From the NCBI GenBank assembly GCA_963556255.1, contig OY744613.1, positions 49,310,746 through 49,374,745 of the forward strand: a stretch of 64,000 nucleotides of DNA, given 5' to 3'. The first letter of the stretch is position 1, and each line of letters opens with the position of its first letter. Positions 1-9,618 of the stretch are shown in pieces. The DNA is from Allolobophora icterica. Its lineage: Eukaryota > Annelida > Clitellata > Crassiclitellata > Lumbricidae. A program made the translations under genes and the position numbers. Below the pieces are notes generated by a model that was not told the origin of the DNA, made no database searches, and saw nothing but the letters and a program-made list of their open reading frames with translations.

Positions 1-292
1 GAGGAAACTGAATGGCTTTTAACGATGTCGAAATAGAAGCGGGAAGCGCTTTTAGAGCGTTAGCTGTCTCTGCAGAGTTTTCTTTTATAGTAGATAACAA
101 AGCCTTTTGTTCTTTTGAAATTGTTGATTGCGAGTCGACTATTGGTTTGTACAATCTCGTTAATTCTCGTTGTAGTCCGATGTCTCCTAATCTCTCGGAT
201 AAAAAGTTTTGTCGAATATTCTTCTTCGATTTCAGAAACTCTTCAACGATAAAATCTCTTTTTGCGGGATCGGTTATTTTTAGAAACGACAT
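1..292 (-). CDS. Conserved adintovirus-associated ORF, 3' end outside window
   Basis: An open frame of 97 codons starts at an ATG at 292-290 and runs off the window edge without a stop. It begins MSFLKITDPAKRDFIVEEF and is rich in Lys, Glu and Ser with coiled-coil-like heptads. The start follows an AT-rich stretch like those before the neighbouring genes and lies 84 bases from the stop of the next gene. I recall similar N-termini as uncharacterised proteins linked to Maverick-like elements, but no function is known to me. Structural or tail-like virion roles are guesses. Confidence 0.7.
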   Translation of the reverse strand, partial: MSFLKITDPAKRDFIVEEFLKSKKNIRQNFLSERLGDIGLQRELTRLYKPIVDSQSTISKEQKALLSTIKENSAETANALKALPASISTSLKAIQFP

Positions 293-376
293 TATATTTT
301 ATTTATATAAGCTTATAGCTATATTTTTTAAACGTAAATTCGAACGTAAATTCGAACGTAATTACGAACGTTTAAT

Positions 377-913
377 TTACGTTCCAGTTAAAACGTTCTC
401 GTTAAACGCTAATTTTTCTGTACTAACTTTGGTTTTATCTTTAATTTTTTCTTTCATATCGTTGAATTTCACAAACTCGCTTAGAATTAGCGAATATTCA
501 ATGTCTGAAATATTGTCGTCCACAAGAGCTTTTGAAATGAGGCTACTGATAGTGTTTAGTTTTGCTTCCGCTAACGTTTTGATCTTTTCGTGCTTTGTCA
601 ATTTCAACGCAAGCTTCTTACTAACTTGTCCTCCGATAATAATTAACAATCCTACACCTACTGCCGTACCTGTTGCTGTCGCTATGGCCGGAGTTGCAAT
701 TACAGTAGCCAGAGCTGCCAGTCCTGAGCTGCTGAGCCCCATCACAGTTACTATCAGAGCGTTGTCGATAATGCTAATCATTCTTATGTTCCTACGATAC
801 TTTGTACTTAAGGCGGTCCTTTTATCGCGTTCTTGTTCGATTTCTTTTTGAATTTCGTTAATTTTTTTAAAACGATACGATTGCGCTGAATTTTCCATTT
901 GTTTATATTCCAT
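377..913 (-). CDS. Two-helix membrane protein of virus-like element
   Basis: This 178-residue protein has a charged N-terminal helix (about residues 10-45), then a long hydrophobic block (about 50-95) with Ala/Gly/Ile-rich segments broken by a short Gly/Thr turn. That pattern suggests two membrane helices in a hairpin. The C-terminal part is charged and helical. The frame is intact. The ATG at 913 is followed by a second Met at residue 6, and an ATT-repeat stretch precedes it. It sits between the dUTPase-fold-like gene and the edge ORF. A membrane-active minor virion role, by analogy with adenovirus pVI-like proteins, is inference only. Confidence 0.65.
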   Translation of the reverse strand: MEYKQMENSAQSYRFKKINEIQKEIEQERDKRTALSTKYRRNIRMISIIDNALIVTVMGLSSSGLAALATVIATPAIATATGTAVGVGLLIIIGGQVSKKLALKLTKHEKIKTLAEAKLNTISSLISKALVDDNISDIEYSLILSEFVKFNDMKEKIKDKTKVSTEKLAFNENVLTGT

Positions 914-943
914 TATTATTATTATTATTAAGATTTTTTAATT

Positions 944-1345
944 TTAAACGTGGTAATTAATGTAGCATAGCGAATCTTCTTCGTTAATGATAACTACAGA
1001 ATCGGAATTGTTTTGAATAGTAATAACAATGTCTTCTACATCTTCACAAATGGTTGAATCTTGCAAGCTACATTTCTTTTCTTTAATCGCCTGTCTAAGC
1101 GACACTAGACAGACTCCTCTAGGTAGTCGAACACCAAATCCTAGCTCTTGCGAGACCGACGATCTGGGTTGAATTGTGATCGCTCGTTGTGCGAAAATCT
1201 CCCAACGCTGTGAGCCCGGTTGTCTTATAGCCCGATGCGTTACTTCTTTAGGCAACCAAAATACTGATTCTGGTCGAGTTCTAACTCTGCTCGGAGAATT
1301 GCGTTTTGTTATAAACTTGTGTATTGGCATACCGTATCGCGACAT
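944..1345 (-). CDS. dUTPase-fold-like protein
   Basis: 133 residues. The N-terminal 50 residues are basic and low in hydrophobic content. From about residue 55 the protein shows the beta pattern of the dUTPase family: a PRSSVSQELGFGV segment resembling the family's PRSS motif, then an acidic turn, then DIVITIQNNSDSVVIINEED resembling the 'V.N.S...V.I..GD' strand near the C-terminus. The catalytic AGYDL-type motif and the Gly-rich C-terminal motif are not visible, so catalysis is doubtful. It may be a structural use of the fold. The ATG lies directly after an AT-rich TATA-like stretch. Confidence 0.55.
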   Translation of the reverse strand: MSRYGMPIHKFITKRNSPSRVRTRPESVFWLPKEVTHRAIRQPGSQRWEIFAQRAITIQPRSSVSQELGFGVRLPRGVCLVSLRQAIKEKKCSLQDSTICEDVEDIVITIQNNSDSVVIINEEDSLCYINYHV

Positions 1346-1374
1346 TATATATATTATATATATATTTATATATA
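1346..1374 (-). promoter_or_regulatory. TATA-like stretch abutting a start codon
   Basis: 29 bases of pure A/T with repeated TATATA lie immediately upstream of the ATG of the dUTPase-fold-like gene. The same arrangement recurs before most genes of this element, which suggests a compact late-type promoter. Promoter activity is inferred. Confidence 0.45.
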
Positions 1375-1390
1375 GGGCCTATTATAACCT

Positions 1391-2014
1391 TTACAGAATC
1401 ATACCAAGTAGGGGTCCAAGGATTGGAATACTAGAAAGTACTTTTGAAATGGGATTGTCGTTTCCAAGAATCAATCCTGAACCATTGACAAATCCAGAAC
1501 CTCTGCGCATGTACAGTCCTTCTCCTACACCGTCTAATCCAGATCCTGACCATGGTTTCAGGTAAAGACCTGCTGCGTGCGGAACCATCTTGTAGCTTCT
1601 TCCTCCTTTCTTTATGTATAAAGCACCTCCATTAACACCCGATCCCATCATTTTGCTAACACCTGTACTCGCTAATCCGCTTAAAGCTCCAGTTGCAAGA
1701 CTTGGCAGAACCCTAGAAAGAAGAAATTTTCCAGCTGTAGCTAGAAGTGGTAATAAAGCTGGAAGAAAACCGCCTTCGACTTTCATATTGTGGTCTATTT
1801 GCGTTTTACTCATTTTGAGCGTAGTACCAGTTCCATTCTGATATGCTTTCGCCATTTTATTAATTTGTGCTCGTGTAAGAGCTAAAACGTGTTCACCGGA
1901 TAGATCTCCGTGAGTTAGTCTTATACTCGTTCCTGTCCCTGCCTCAACTGCGCGTTTAATTTTGTCTTTTTGTCCATCCGAAACATTAACTTTTACATTC
2001 GTATATCGACTCAT
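1391..2014 (-). CDS. Adenovirus pX-like minor virion protein
   Basis: About 207 residues from the ATG at 2014 (MSRYTNVKVNVSDGQ). The frame is open 18 codons further up, but only from a GTG that overlaps the penton stop, and the ATG at 2014 has the AT-rich stretch in front of it. Features: a basic N-terminal half with many Lys/Thr; a VEGG followed by a hydrophobic Leu/Ala/Gly-rich segment (about residues 92-125), which looks like an adenovirus-type protease cleavage site ahead of a membrane-active helix; and a Gly-rich C-terminus ending in a hydrophobic tail. This matches the pX-like proteins of adintoviruses, which bind DNA in the virion core. Confidence 0.65.
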   Translation of the reverse strand: MSRYTNVKVNVSDGQKDKIKRAVEAGTGTSIRLTHGDLSGEHVLALTRAQINKMAKAYQNGTGTTLKMSKTQIDHNMKVEGGFLPALLPLLATAGKFLLSRVLPSLATGALSGLASTGVSKMMGSGVNGGALYIKKGGRSYKMVPHAAGLYLKPWSGSGLDGVGEGLYMRRGSGFVNGSGLILGNDNPISKVLSSIPILGPLLGMIL

Positions 2015-2029
2015 TTTATATATATAATT
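2015..2029 (-). promoter_or_regulatory. TATA-like stretch before pX-like gene
   Basis: An uninterrupted A/T run containing TATATATA sits directly against the ATG at 2014 and supports that start over the upstream GTG. Confidence 0.45.
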
Positions 2030-2064
2030 GAAATTAAAAACTTTAATACCACGATAATTAATTC

Positions 2065-2856
2065 TCACACTTCTCTAATTTGAAACCTGATCGACAACTC
2101 CTCTCCTCGAAGGTTGATTAGTTTTCCATTTTGATCTGTAAGTTTTGTTTCCATAGCCGAAATCGTAAATAGCGTAATAGGAAGATATACTAAATTAACG
2201 GGCACTTCTATAATCTTGTATCCGGGGCCTACATTCGGGAAAAAGGAATATATAATGTTTTCCGTTGTTCCGTTAGAGTACGAAGATCCTATTACGTCGC
2301 TGGTTACTCTCAAACTATTTACGTTCATTATATTTACTATGTTCTCGGATTCGTTATATGCTTCTGAATACACTCGGCTATTAAATCCTAAAACAGTTCT
2401 AATCGAGTTCTCGATTGTCATATTAACCTGATAGTTAGCACCGATATCTAACACCGACTTCAAAGTATTGTTGTTCGCTTGTAACGTTATACAGTACGCA
2501 TCTCCCGTTTCGTCATAATGTCCTGATTATTTCATGATTCTCTGAATGTGTTCGTTTATATCTACGATTTCGTAACTTCCTTCTGGGATTTCTATAGTAA
2601 ACCACGTTTTACCATTATCCGGCGAATACACAAACTTGTTGTTTCCAGAATATATATTCGGGAAGGAATTATAAGTCTCAAGATTAACAAGACACATTTC
2701 ATACTTTTTGTTTTTGTCAAGTTGAATCAGAGGATTAAATTTTGTTCGAATTTGCGTGCTCCTTTCGCTCACCAAAATGCTGAATGACTCTTTAGGCTCC
2801 GTGTTACGAGCGATCTTTTCTGTGTTCAGAACTATCTTTTCCAACCGCGCTTCCAT
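2065..2856 (-). pseudogene. Penton-like capsid protein gene with an in-frame stop
   Basis: The frame opens at the ATG at 2856 and stops at TAA 2529-2527. It then continues open in the same frame to 2065, giving about 263 codons with a single nonsense codon near residue 110. The first part has KKYEMCLVNLETYNSFPNI and SPDNGKTWFTIEIPEGSYEI. The second has SENIVNI, FFPNVGPGYKIIEVP and a C-terminal LRGEELSIRFQIREV. The beta-rich layout and these motifs match the penton-type (vertex) protein of adintovirus/Maverick elements. The rest of the frame looks under constraint, so the stop is probably young, or an alternative short product exists. Confidence 0.75.
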
Positions 2857-2874
2857 TATATATATAATATATAT
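2857..2874 (-). promoter_or_regulatory. TATA-like stretch before penton-like gene
   Basis: 18 bases of mostly alternating T and A directly upstream of the ATG at 2856, in the 34-base gap to the ATPase gene. Confidence 0.45.
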
Positions 2875-2890
2875 CTTATGAAGATTATTT

Positions 2891-3670
2891 TTATGCTGAA
2901 GGCATATAAAATGTATCTAACCCACTTCTATACTTGCCGTTGTTTTTTTTACTGGTTAAATCTATCACTACAAATCCGTGCGGACGCTCCCACGCAGTTT
3001 TGCACAGTTTTACAAATTCGTCTTTATGCATATCATCTACGCCTACGTGATCGTTGTATATATTATTAATATTTTTAAGGTCTTGACTAAATAAACAGAT
3101 AAAGTTTGCATTCTCTCTGATGGTCTGTCTAGGCAGTTTGAAGTAGTTTTGTGCGAGGTAAAATGAGTCAACATTACTATGTCTCCCTCTGATGTAATAA
3201 GCTTCGCATTTGTTTTGTTTTTCTAATTGTAAATCGTCGAAAATCATCAGGTTCTGCTTGGCACTCAAATCTCTCGGATCGGGCACTTCTTCCGAAGTTT
3301 CAAAGAATCGACAGTTCATATCAGATTTTTTAACTATACTTTTAGCCATTTCCTCAACAACTGATATTGGCGATACATTCAGCCTGGCTATCTCGTCTTG
3401 ACAACCAAACAAATTGACGATTGCTTCTTTAGGCAATTTTTCTTCGAATGCTTTTTTCAGTATTTTATATTCTGGTTGAAAGAGAGATCTTCCAAAACCC
3501 TGTAAGTTATCATAATCTAACCATCCTGGATTCAAAAGTAAATTTAATAATAGCGTAGTCTTACCGCATCCAGACTTCCCAACGATCAGACCCCTTATAC
3601 TTCTAGGTAATAATGGGTTATTAAATCTTTTCGATGTCTCATCGTTCCAAGATAAATCTTTAACTTCCAT
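2891..3670 (-). CDS. A32-like (FtsK/HerA-type) genome packaging ATPase
   Basis: 259 residues, intact. Walker A is GKSGCGKTTLL near residue 31-40, in the context RGLIVGKSGCGKTT. Walker B is LMIFDDLQ near residue 144-151. A following RGRHSNVDSFYLAQNYFKLP segment fits the sensor region typical of this family. The C-terminus has KTAWERPHGFVVIDL, which is common to Maverick and adintovirus packaging ATPases. It would pump the genome into capsids using ATP. It starts 35 bases from the divergent PLA2-integrase gene, so the two share one intergenic promoter region. Confidence 0.85.
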   Translation of the reverse strand: MEVKDLSWNDETSKRFNNPLLPRSIRGLIVGKSGCGKTTLLLNLLLNPGWLDYDNLQGFGRSLFQPEYKILKKAFEEKLPKEAIVNLFGCQDEIARLNVSPISVVEEMAKSIVKKSDMNCRFFETSEEVPDPRDLSAKQNLMIFDDLQLEKQNKCEAYYIRGRHSNVDSFYLAQNYFKLPRQTIRENANFICLFSQDLKNINNIYNDHVGVDDMHKDEFVKLCKTAWERPHGFVVIDLTSKKNNGKYRSGLDTFYMPSA

Positions 3671-3705
3671 TTCTTTTTTAATTATAAAAATAGTTTTATA
3701 TTAAA
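3671..3705. promoter_or_regulatory. Divergent promoter region between ATPase and PLA2-integrase genes
   Basis: 35 bases, almost all A/T, containing AATTATAAAAATAG and TTTTATATTAAA. They separate two divergent ATGs (3670 minus, 3706 plus), so any promoters for both genes must lie here or within the genes. Confidence 0.5.
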
Positions 3706-5194
3706 ATGTATATGGAACAGATGTATTGCGTAAAGTGCAAGAGAGAAACCGAAATGACAGATATTCAAAATTTCATCAGTAAAAATAAAAGACCTATGAT
3801 TAGAGTCGTATGTTCCGACTGCGGAAAAACTAAAACTCGATTTCTTTCCACTGCCAAAAAAGGAGGCGATCTAGTTGGGTCTTTAAATTCAGCTACAAAA
3901 AATCTAAAACTTCCCTGGGCGAAATTCCCTGGAGAATTGCATCTTCCAGGACATTCGTTTACGGGCCCTGGAACAAGATTAGATTTAAGATTGAATCCTG
4001 ACGCCTCCCCTAAAGACTGGAGTCAGCCTGTGGACAGAATCGACGAAGCAGCTTATCGTCATGATTTAGCTTATGACCAGTATTCGGATACCGCTGCCAG
4101 AAATGCAGCCGACAGAGTAATGGTAAATGAATTAAATAATATAAATAATCCTACATTACGTGAGCGCGTCGAAAGAGCGATAATTAAACCTATTTTGATG
4201 ACAAAAGCCAATCTTGGTTTAGGTTTAGGTACTTCCGATTCAAAGCCAGCTGTTGAACCGTCTCAAAAATGGACGGATGAACTCGCCGAACAATTGCATA
4301 AACCGGTAATACGACATTTTACAAAAAGGAAGGTTTACGTCAATGGTATCGATCAAATTTGGGCTGCAGATCTTATAGACATGCAGTCTTTCACGAAATA
4401 TAACGATAACGTTAAATATTTATTAAGCGTTATCGATATATTTTCAAAATACGGGTGGCTTGTCCCGATTAAAGATAAGAGCGGAAAATCTGTGTTCGAT
4501 GCTTTCACCAAAATACTTTCTAGTAGCGGACGGACGGAAACCCGAGAAACTGTGGGTCGATAAAGGTAAGGAGTTTTACAATAAAAACGTGAAATCAATT
4601 GGAATCCAGTTGTATTCTACTGAGAATGAAGAAAAATCATCCGTTATCGAACGATGGAATAGAACCATGAAAGAGAAAATGTTCAAATATTTCACAGCTA
4701 ATTCGACTAGGAAATATATCGATGTTTTAGAAAATATGGTTTCTCGTTATAACAACACTAGACATTCTTCCATAAAAATGACTCCAATAAAAGCGAGTAT
4801 AAAGATAAATGAGACTATTGTATGGAAAAATTTATATGGCGGTTTACACCCAAAACCACCTGATAAACCGAAATTTTCAATAGGTGATAAGGTCCGAATT
4901 TCTAAGAAAAAGACGTTCTTCGAAAAGGGTTATACCCCTAGATGGACGGAAGAGATCTTTACTGTGACAAAAATTCAATACACAGATCCTCCGACCTATA
5001 AGATAACAGATTACAACGGAGAGGAAATTCAAGGCACATTTTACGAACAGGAATTACAGAAAACGACTCAGGAAATTTATAGGATCGAAAAAATCATAAA
5101 AACACGTGGAAACAAATCTTTTGTCAAATGGGTGGGATATCCACAAAATTTTAATTCATGGGTTGATAATCAAGCATTGATAAATTTACATTAG
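3706..5194 (+). pseudogene. Zinc ribbon-PLA2-integrase-chromodomain fusion gene, frameshifted
   Basis: The N-terminus has two CxxC pairs (CVKC, CSDC), a zinc-ribbon pattern. Residues about 70-135 are a parvovirus-type phospholipase A2 with the GPG calcium loop and the catalytic His-Asp in RHDLAYDQY. Next comes a linker, then a retroviral-type integrase core: IWAADLIDMQ (first Asp), KLWVDKGKEF (second Asp) and SSVIERWNR (Glu). After that comes an SH3-like segment (KFSIGDKVRI) and a C-terminal chromodomain (YRIEKIIKTRG, VKWVGYPQNFNSW). The frame breaks near 4528-4538, at a three-fold CGGA-type repeat that looks like a 4-base duplication. Both halves are otherwise open. Fusion of capsid-type PLA2 to integrase in one frame is notable. 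Confidence 0.8.
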
Positions 5195-5260
5195 AATCTC
5201 CATTCGAAACAGTGAGAAATCTCCATTTGCAACCTAATGTTACTACTTACTTATCACACC

Positions 5261-5460
5261 GGCCCAGCATCCTACTTGTGTTACTACTTATTACCCCGTT
5301 CCAGAAGCTTAATGTTACTACTACTTGTATTACAAATTGTGGGAAAGCAATTCTTAAGAACAAGCCATATAATCTAGCAGCTCAATTGGCTGTTAAGATG
5401 GGTTCCACTGGTATGTTAAATACTTATGCTAAATCTACTGTTCCTTGACTCGAATATTGT
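5261..5460. other. Flank of the virus-like element, nothing recognised
   Basis: The motif AATGTTACTAC occurs twice (about 5236 and 5309) with related TTACTACTTA words. I see no gene here. The true edge of the virus-like element could lie anywhere from about 5195 to 5300. Confidence 0.4.
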
Positions 5461-5497
5461 CTATGTATGTATGTATGTATGTATGTATGTATGTATA
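5461..5497. repeat. (TATG)n microsatellite
   Basis: About nine tandem TATG units, followed by interrupted TATATG/TAAG words up to 5570. Confidence 0.9.
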
Positions 5498-5573
5498 TTG
5501 TATATGTAAGTATGAAATAAGTATGAACAGTACTGCATTTATGTATATTGTGTATGTATATGTAAGTATGTGT

Positions 5574-5720
5574 GGATGGATGGATGGATGGATGGATGGA
5601 TGGATGGATGGATGGATGGATGGATGGATGGATGGATGGATGGATGGATGGATGGATGGATGGATGGATGGATGGATGGATGGATGGATGGATGGATGGA
5701 TGGATGGATGGATGGATGGA
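5574..5720. repeat. (GGAT)n microsatellite, ~147 bp
   Basis: About 37 near-perfect tetranucleotide units. Long ORFs on either strand across it (Met-Asp-Gly-Trp or Ile-His-Pro-Ser repeats) are by-products. Confidence 0.95.
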
Positions 5721-7959
5721 TATACGATTAAACAGGAAGATGAATTGAATGGACATTGGAACTCTGTATCTAGAAAGTTACATGGTTTCAATAAATGGGA
5801 ATCTGTTAAAGAGGTCATTCCATGTGAGATCAACCAGACCCTCCAACCTTCAACCTTAGATTTGGCTGAAACTTTTTGCATCTGTTTGTCCACCATTTTT
5901 ACATCTGTTTGTCCACCACCTGTTCAAGCTCTACAACACTAAGTTAAAAGCATTAACTGTTGTCCCACATGCGCATAGGCCTACTTGCAGCCCAGGATAT
6001 GCTCCAGTTTACCTGACAGACCAACTTTGAAGACCCTTATCACAATGAAGACATAGAGTAATAATGGAATAAGATTTGTTACATACAGAGTGAACTATAT
6101 GCAGATAACAGAAATTTAAAATTTTTGCAATTGCTTTTATTGTCTTCAATGCTACCATGCCATGAATATTACAGATTTAAATTGACAACTGCGTTATGTG
6201 GTCACTTTTCACCAATATTAGTGGGAAACTATTTATTTCAATTCAGAATGATTTGCAGAATCAGAAAGTACACAGAACGTTGTACAAAATCACAACATTT
6301 TGCAGGGCTATGTGGATCTGTTCCAGAGATACTGGCCTCTGAATATGTCACCAAGTTCAAAATGTGTCGCGAGTGCTTCAAACCACCCCTCCATTACCCT
6401 CAGCCATACAATGCAGATACATGGTGATAGGCTTATGACAATTTCTATATGATGTAGGCCTACCAACGTATCAAACTACCAAAATAGCTAAATTACAGCC
6501 AAATCTGAGATAGGTCACATACAGCCCCTCTGTGATTTCACATGGATTGGCCCTTCTGAGACCTCGAAAAATAGCTAATATTCAGCAGAGCATCACTGCT
6601 GATTGCTTCTGATTACCAACACCAAATTTATATATCCAGACAGCTTATGGCATGCACTTTTCAGAAATATGAAGCACAGATAAATTCCAGTTCTCCAATT
6701 TCCCAATATCAGCTGGTGAAGTTGACCCCTATTCATCAGTTTGACCAAGATTAGCATGTGAGTATGAATTCATTTGCAAATTAACACCACAGTAAAGTAC
6801 ATCCGGTAGGAACCCATTACTTGTTATTTCAAAATATGAAGAGATTAAAATGTTGTTACTACTGCTTTTCCTCATATTGGTCTGGCAAATTCAAGAAAAT
6901 ACAGTTTGCAATTTCTGAGACTGCATATTGGCAGCTGTATTGTAAAGCCTGTACTCAAGACACAGTCATTATAACAGGTCCAATAGGTCGCCAACAACTT
7001 TCTGAATACAGCAGTGAAAACCTCAAGCCTCTATCTGCTCTACTTCTTGACTTATTTCATGTTGAATATGGCTTCAGAGAACATTTCGCGAAATCGGATC
7101 CAAATTTCCGACTATTCCACCTCACTTTTAGATGGTATATATCTCGGTCAAATATTTGAATATTTGAATATTTGAATATTTGAATAAAATTTGGTATTTG
7201 TGCCAATATGGTGGCCAAACAGAAGAAAATTTTTTCAACCATATCTAAAGTTGAAGGTGTGAAAATGTTTTAAAAACTGGTTGATTTCACACGGAATGAC
7301 CTAAACCTAAACCTGTGGCTTGACAGATTGGACTTGCATCACATTATTAAGAAACGTCGCATGATGTTCTATTGGCGAATAGTTCGTTCAACATTTAACC
7401 TTCTTCAAAATATTTTATGGTGTTACTTTGGAGAGCAGTTCCTTCATGATTCCGAACTCCTTGTCATTTCGAATATCAAATATTGTCTCACAACTGCCAT
7501 TTACACCACAGTAGTTTTCTTAGTTTGTGCGTTTGGAATTGTGTTTAATTTTCGTAGTTTGTGCTTTTGAGGTTATGTTTATTTTTCATAGTTTGTGCTT
7601 CTTAAAATTCGGTTTATGCAGCGTGTATGTTTTACTACTGTGTAATTTGACTTGTTCTTTTTGCCTTCGAGCGTAATAAAGTGCTCATCGGCTATTTCAC
7701 AACGGCTGTATGTATCACAACAATCTATGTATAATGCAACATTTGCTCGGACTCAACTTCCGCTCCAGATAAAATGCCATCGGGGCTTTGTTCCGGCCCA
7801 GATTAAAAATTCTGAACGCTAACTTCCTGTGAACAAAATATTTTGCGGACAAAAGCAAACATATCCAGACAGACACAGACTGACTGCCATTTAGCGTGGT
7901 TTGCATAAAGAAACAGTGGCGTCCACTGGCGAAAGCCTTGGGAACAGTTTGGACACGCT
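5721..7959. other. Intergenic region without recognised genes
   Basis: Only short open frames without recognisable domains. A direct repeat of TATTTGAA units lies at 7151-7187. No splice-bounded exon or transposon border could be supported. Confidence 0.5.
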
Positions 7960-8065
7960 AGATAAACGATATATAATCTGACTCTAACAATGGTCTTGGT
8001 GGACCAACGGTGAAGCAGGATGCCTTCGAACCGAATGGTCTCCGGTTCAAACCCTCTTAACGCAG
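7960..8065 (+). repeat. tRNA-derived SINE-like head
   Basis: A B-box-like GGTTCAAACCC lies at 8042-8052, about 45 bases after an A-box-like TGGACCAACGGTGAAG (about 7997-8012). These are the spacing and motifs of an RNA polymerase III promoter of tRNA-derived SINEs. The cloverleaf is not intact, so it is not a tRNA gene. The 3' limit is unclear. Confidence 0.45.
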
Positions 8066-8412
8066 GTATTTTTTTAATTACTCTATTTTTTGGTCGGAGA
8101 ACGCGCAGGATCTTCAATAGAGAAGCGGAACACAGGAGCAATGAGAAACAAGGTGGAACTCGAACACACAGACACGCACACAGAGCACAAGCACACGTCA
8201 CCGGATGACTCTGGCACAGACACCAGATCATTACTCCCTGTTGCATGAACAGTTGTTAATTAAAGGAAGCTCGTAAAGTCGTTCATCCCAACCGTCCGTT
8301 CATTCATTCAGTCATTACAAACGCACCGGATAACTTTGACCCGTTAAACACACACACAGTGTGTGTGTATACACGTATGTATACATGTATGTATACATGT
8401 ATGTATTCAATC

Positions 8413-8505
8413 AGATCTAAAGCTCCTATTATGCTGCTGAAGCTCCTGCTCCTGCTGCTGAAGCTCCTGCTCCTGCTGATGAAGCTCCTGAAGCTCCTGA
8501 ACGAA
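8413..8505. repeat. GCTCCTGCTGAA-type minisatellite
   Basis: Irregular tandem units built from GCTCCT, GCTGCT and GAA. (TCAA)n runs follow at 8538-8577. Non-coding by appearance. Confidence 0.75.
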
Positions 8506-9057
8506 GCATTTGCACCTGTGATGCGCATCTGCACTGTTTATCAATCAATCAATCAATTAGTCAATCAATCAATCAAAATGTGCCAAAGGGCTACCTTTTG
8601 TACTACTTCGGTCGAATGCAAATTCAATTTGGATCATAACAGGCCGAATCGCGTTACAGCATTCCAATCCTTTCTCCAGATATTACAATGAAAACACTAG
8701 GGTCCAGTCGGACCGCTCTTGGGCATTCGTGTACCAAAAAAACCTTGAGCAGTCGAGGGTTAAATTAGGCATTCTACATTGCCGTGAACTTTGGATATCT
8801 CCTGTTTGCACATTATGCACAATGGATTGTGTTCAGCTTCAGTCTGATTCAATGTAAATGACAGCGTAAACTTAGTTAAAACTTGAAGACTAGACCTCGT
8901 AACAGAAATCTGGAAAGCCAACTTCTTCATAATTTTAGAGCTATCAAACTTCAGACATTTAAAATCATTTCCTACTATTTTATGTATGCGGATTTCATGT
9001 TCAATTCGCCAATATCCCTTTATCGTTGATATAAGAAATAAGAAAGAATAAAAGATA

Positions 9058-9135
9058 AAGAGGGAGAGGAAGAGGAGGAAGAAGAAGAAAAAGAAACAGA
9101 AGAAGAAGAGAAAGAAGAAGAAACAGAAGAACAGC
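9058..9135. repeat. Purine-rich (GAAGA)n tract
   Basis: Almost pure A/G strand over nearly 80 bases, made of AGAAG and GGAAG units. Confidence 0.8.
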
Positions 9136-9217
9136 AGTTCCTCCTTGCGACAGCCATGGTACGAATTGTAAGCGACTTCATTTTCTAGGCATCGGTGTAA
9201 GGGGACGGTGTCCTCTC

Positions 9218-9408
9218 TCGCAGTCTCATCTTCCCACCGATAGTGTTCGGTCAGTGTACTCATTATTTTTGAGCGGGCTAGGTAGTGCAGGTGTGAAAGA
9301 AATCTGAAACTAAATTTCTGCCCCTGTGGGTTTCCACCCCCTGGTGGTGATTTGAACCCCTGACCTCTCGATTGACAGTCCAACCTAACCACTACACTAT
9401 CGAACATC
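9218..9408 (-). repeat. tRNA-derived SINE (family member 1)
   Basis: On the minus strand the head reads GTAGTGGTTAGG (A box) and then GGTTCAAATCACC (B box), followed by a body ending in a GAGTACACTGACCG core. The same core and order occur at 14229-14412 and 34753-34940, which defines a family. Confidence 0.65.
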
Positions 9409-9618
9409 GATATGGTCATTAAACAGATGTGGATTTGTAGTGTTTACAGTTTTTAAAGGTACATAAAGCGATGGGTTTGCAGACGGTTCTGCCACCTGGC
9501 GAATAACCACCACATAACTGCTATAATAAGAAACATAATCTTCCCTCTGGCGAATTGCGATTTAGTCAACGATTATTCGTCCTTAATTGTTGCAGGTCTG
9601 TCGAAAGCTTTGTGTCTC

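Larger units (their letters stand above)
1..5260. mobile_element. Adintovirus/Maverick-type integrated DNA virus-like element (partial)
   Basis: Seven genes packed head to tail with gaps of 30-65 bases, all with virus-like products: packaging ATPase, penton-like capsid protein, pX-like protein and an integrase with chromodomain. This set is that of adintoviruses and Maverick/Polinton elements. Six genes point left and the integrase gene points right, as expected at the integrase end. The element is cut by the window start, so the hexon, protease and polymerase genes would lie upstream. The right boundary is inferred to fall soon after 5194; I could not define a terminal inverted repeat because the other end is missing. 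Confidence 0.85.

Noticed and set aside
12..851. Plus-strand open frame of 279 codons
   Set aside because: It is the complement of two genes of the virus-like element; its product is rich in Ser/Phe/Leu without domains.
2014..2068. Upstream GTG start for the pX-like protein
   Set aside because: It would overlap the penton stop and lies upstream of the TATA-like run; the ATG at 2014 fits the pattern of neighbouring genes.
5424..5942. Frames with Ile-His-Pro-Ser or Met-Asp-Gly-Trp repeats
   Set aside because: Products of the (GGAT)n microsatellite.
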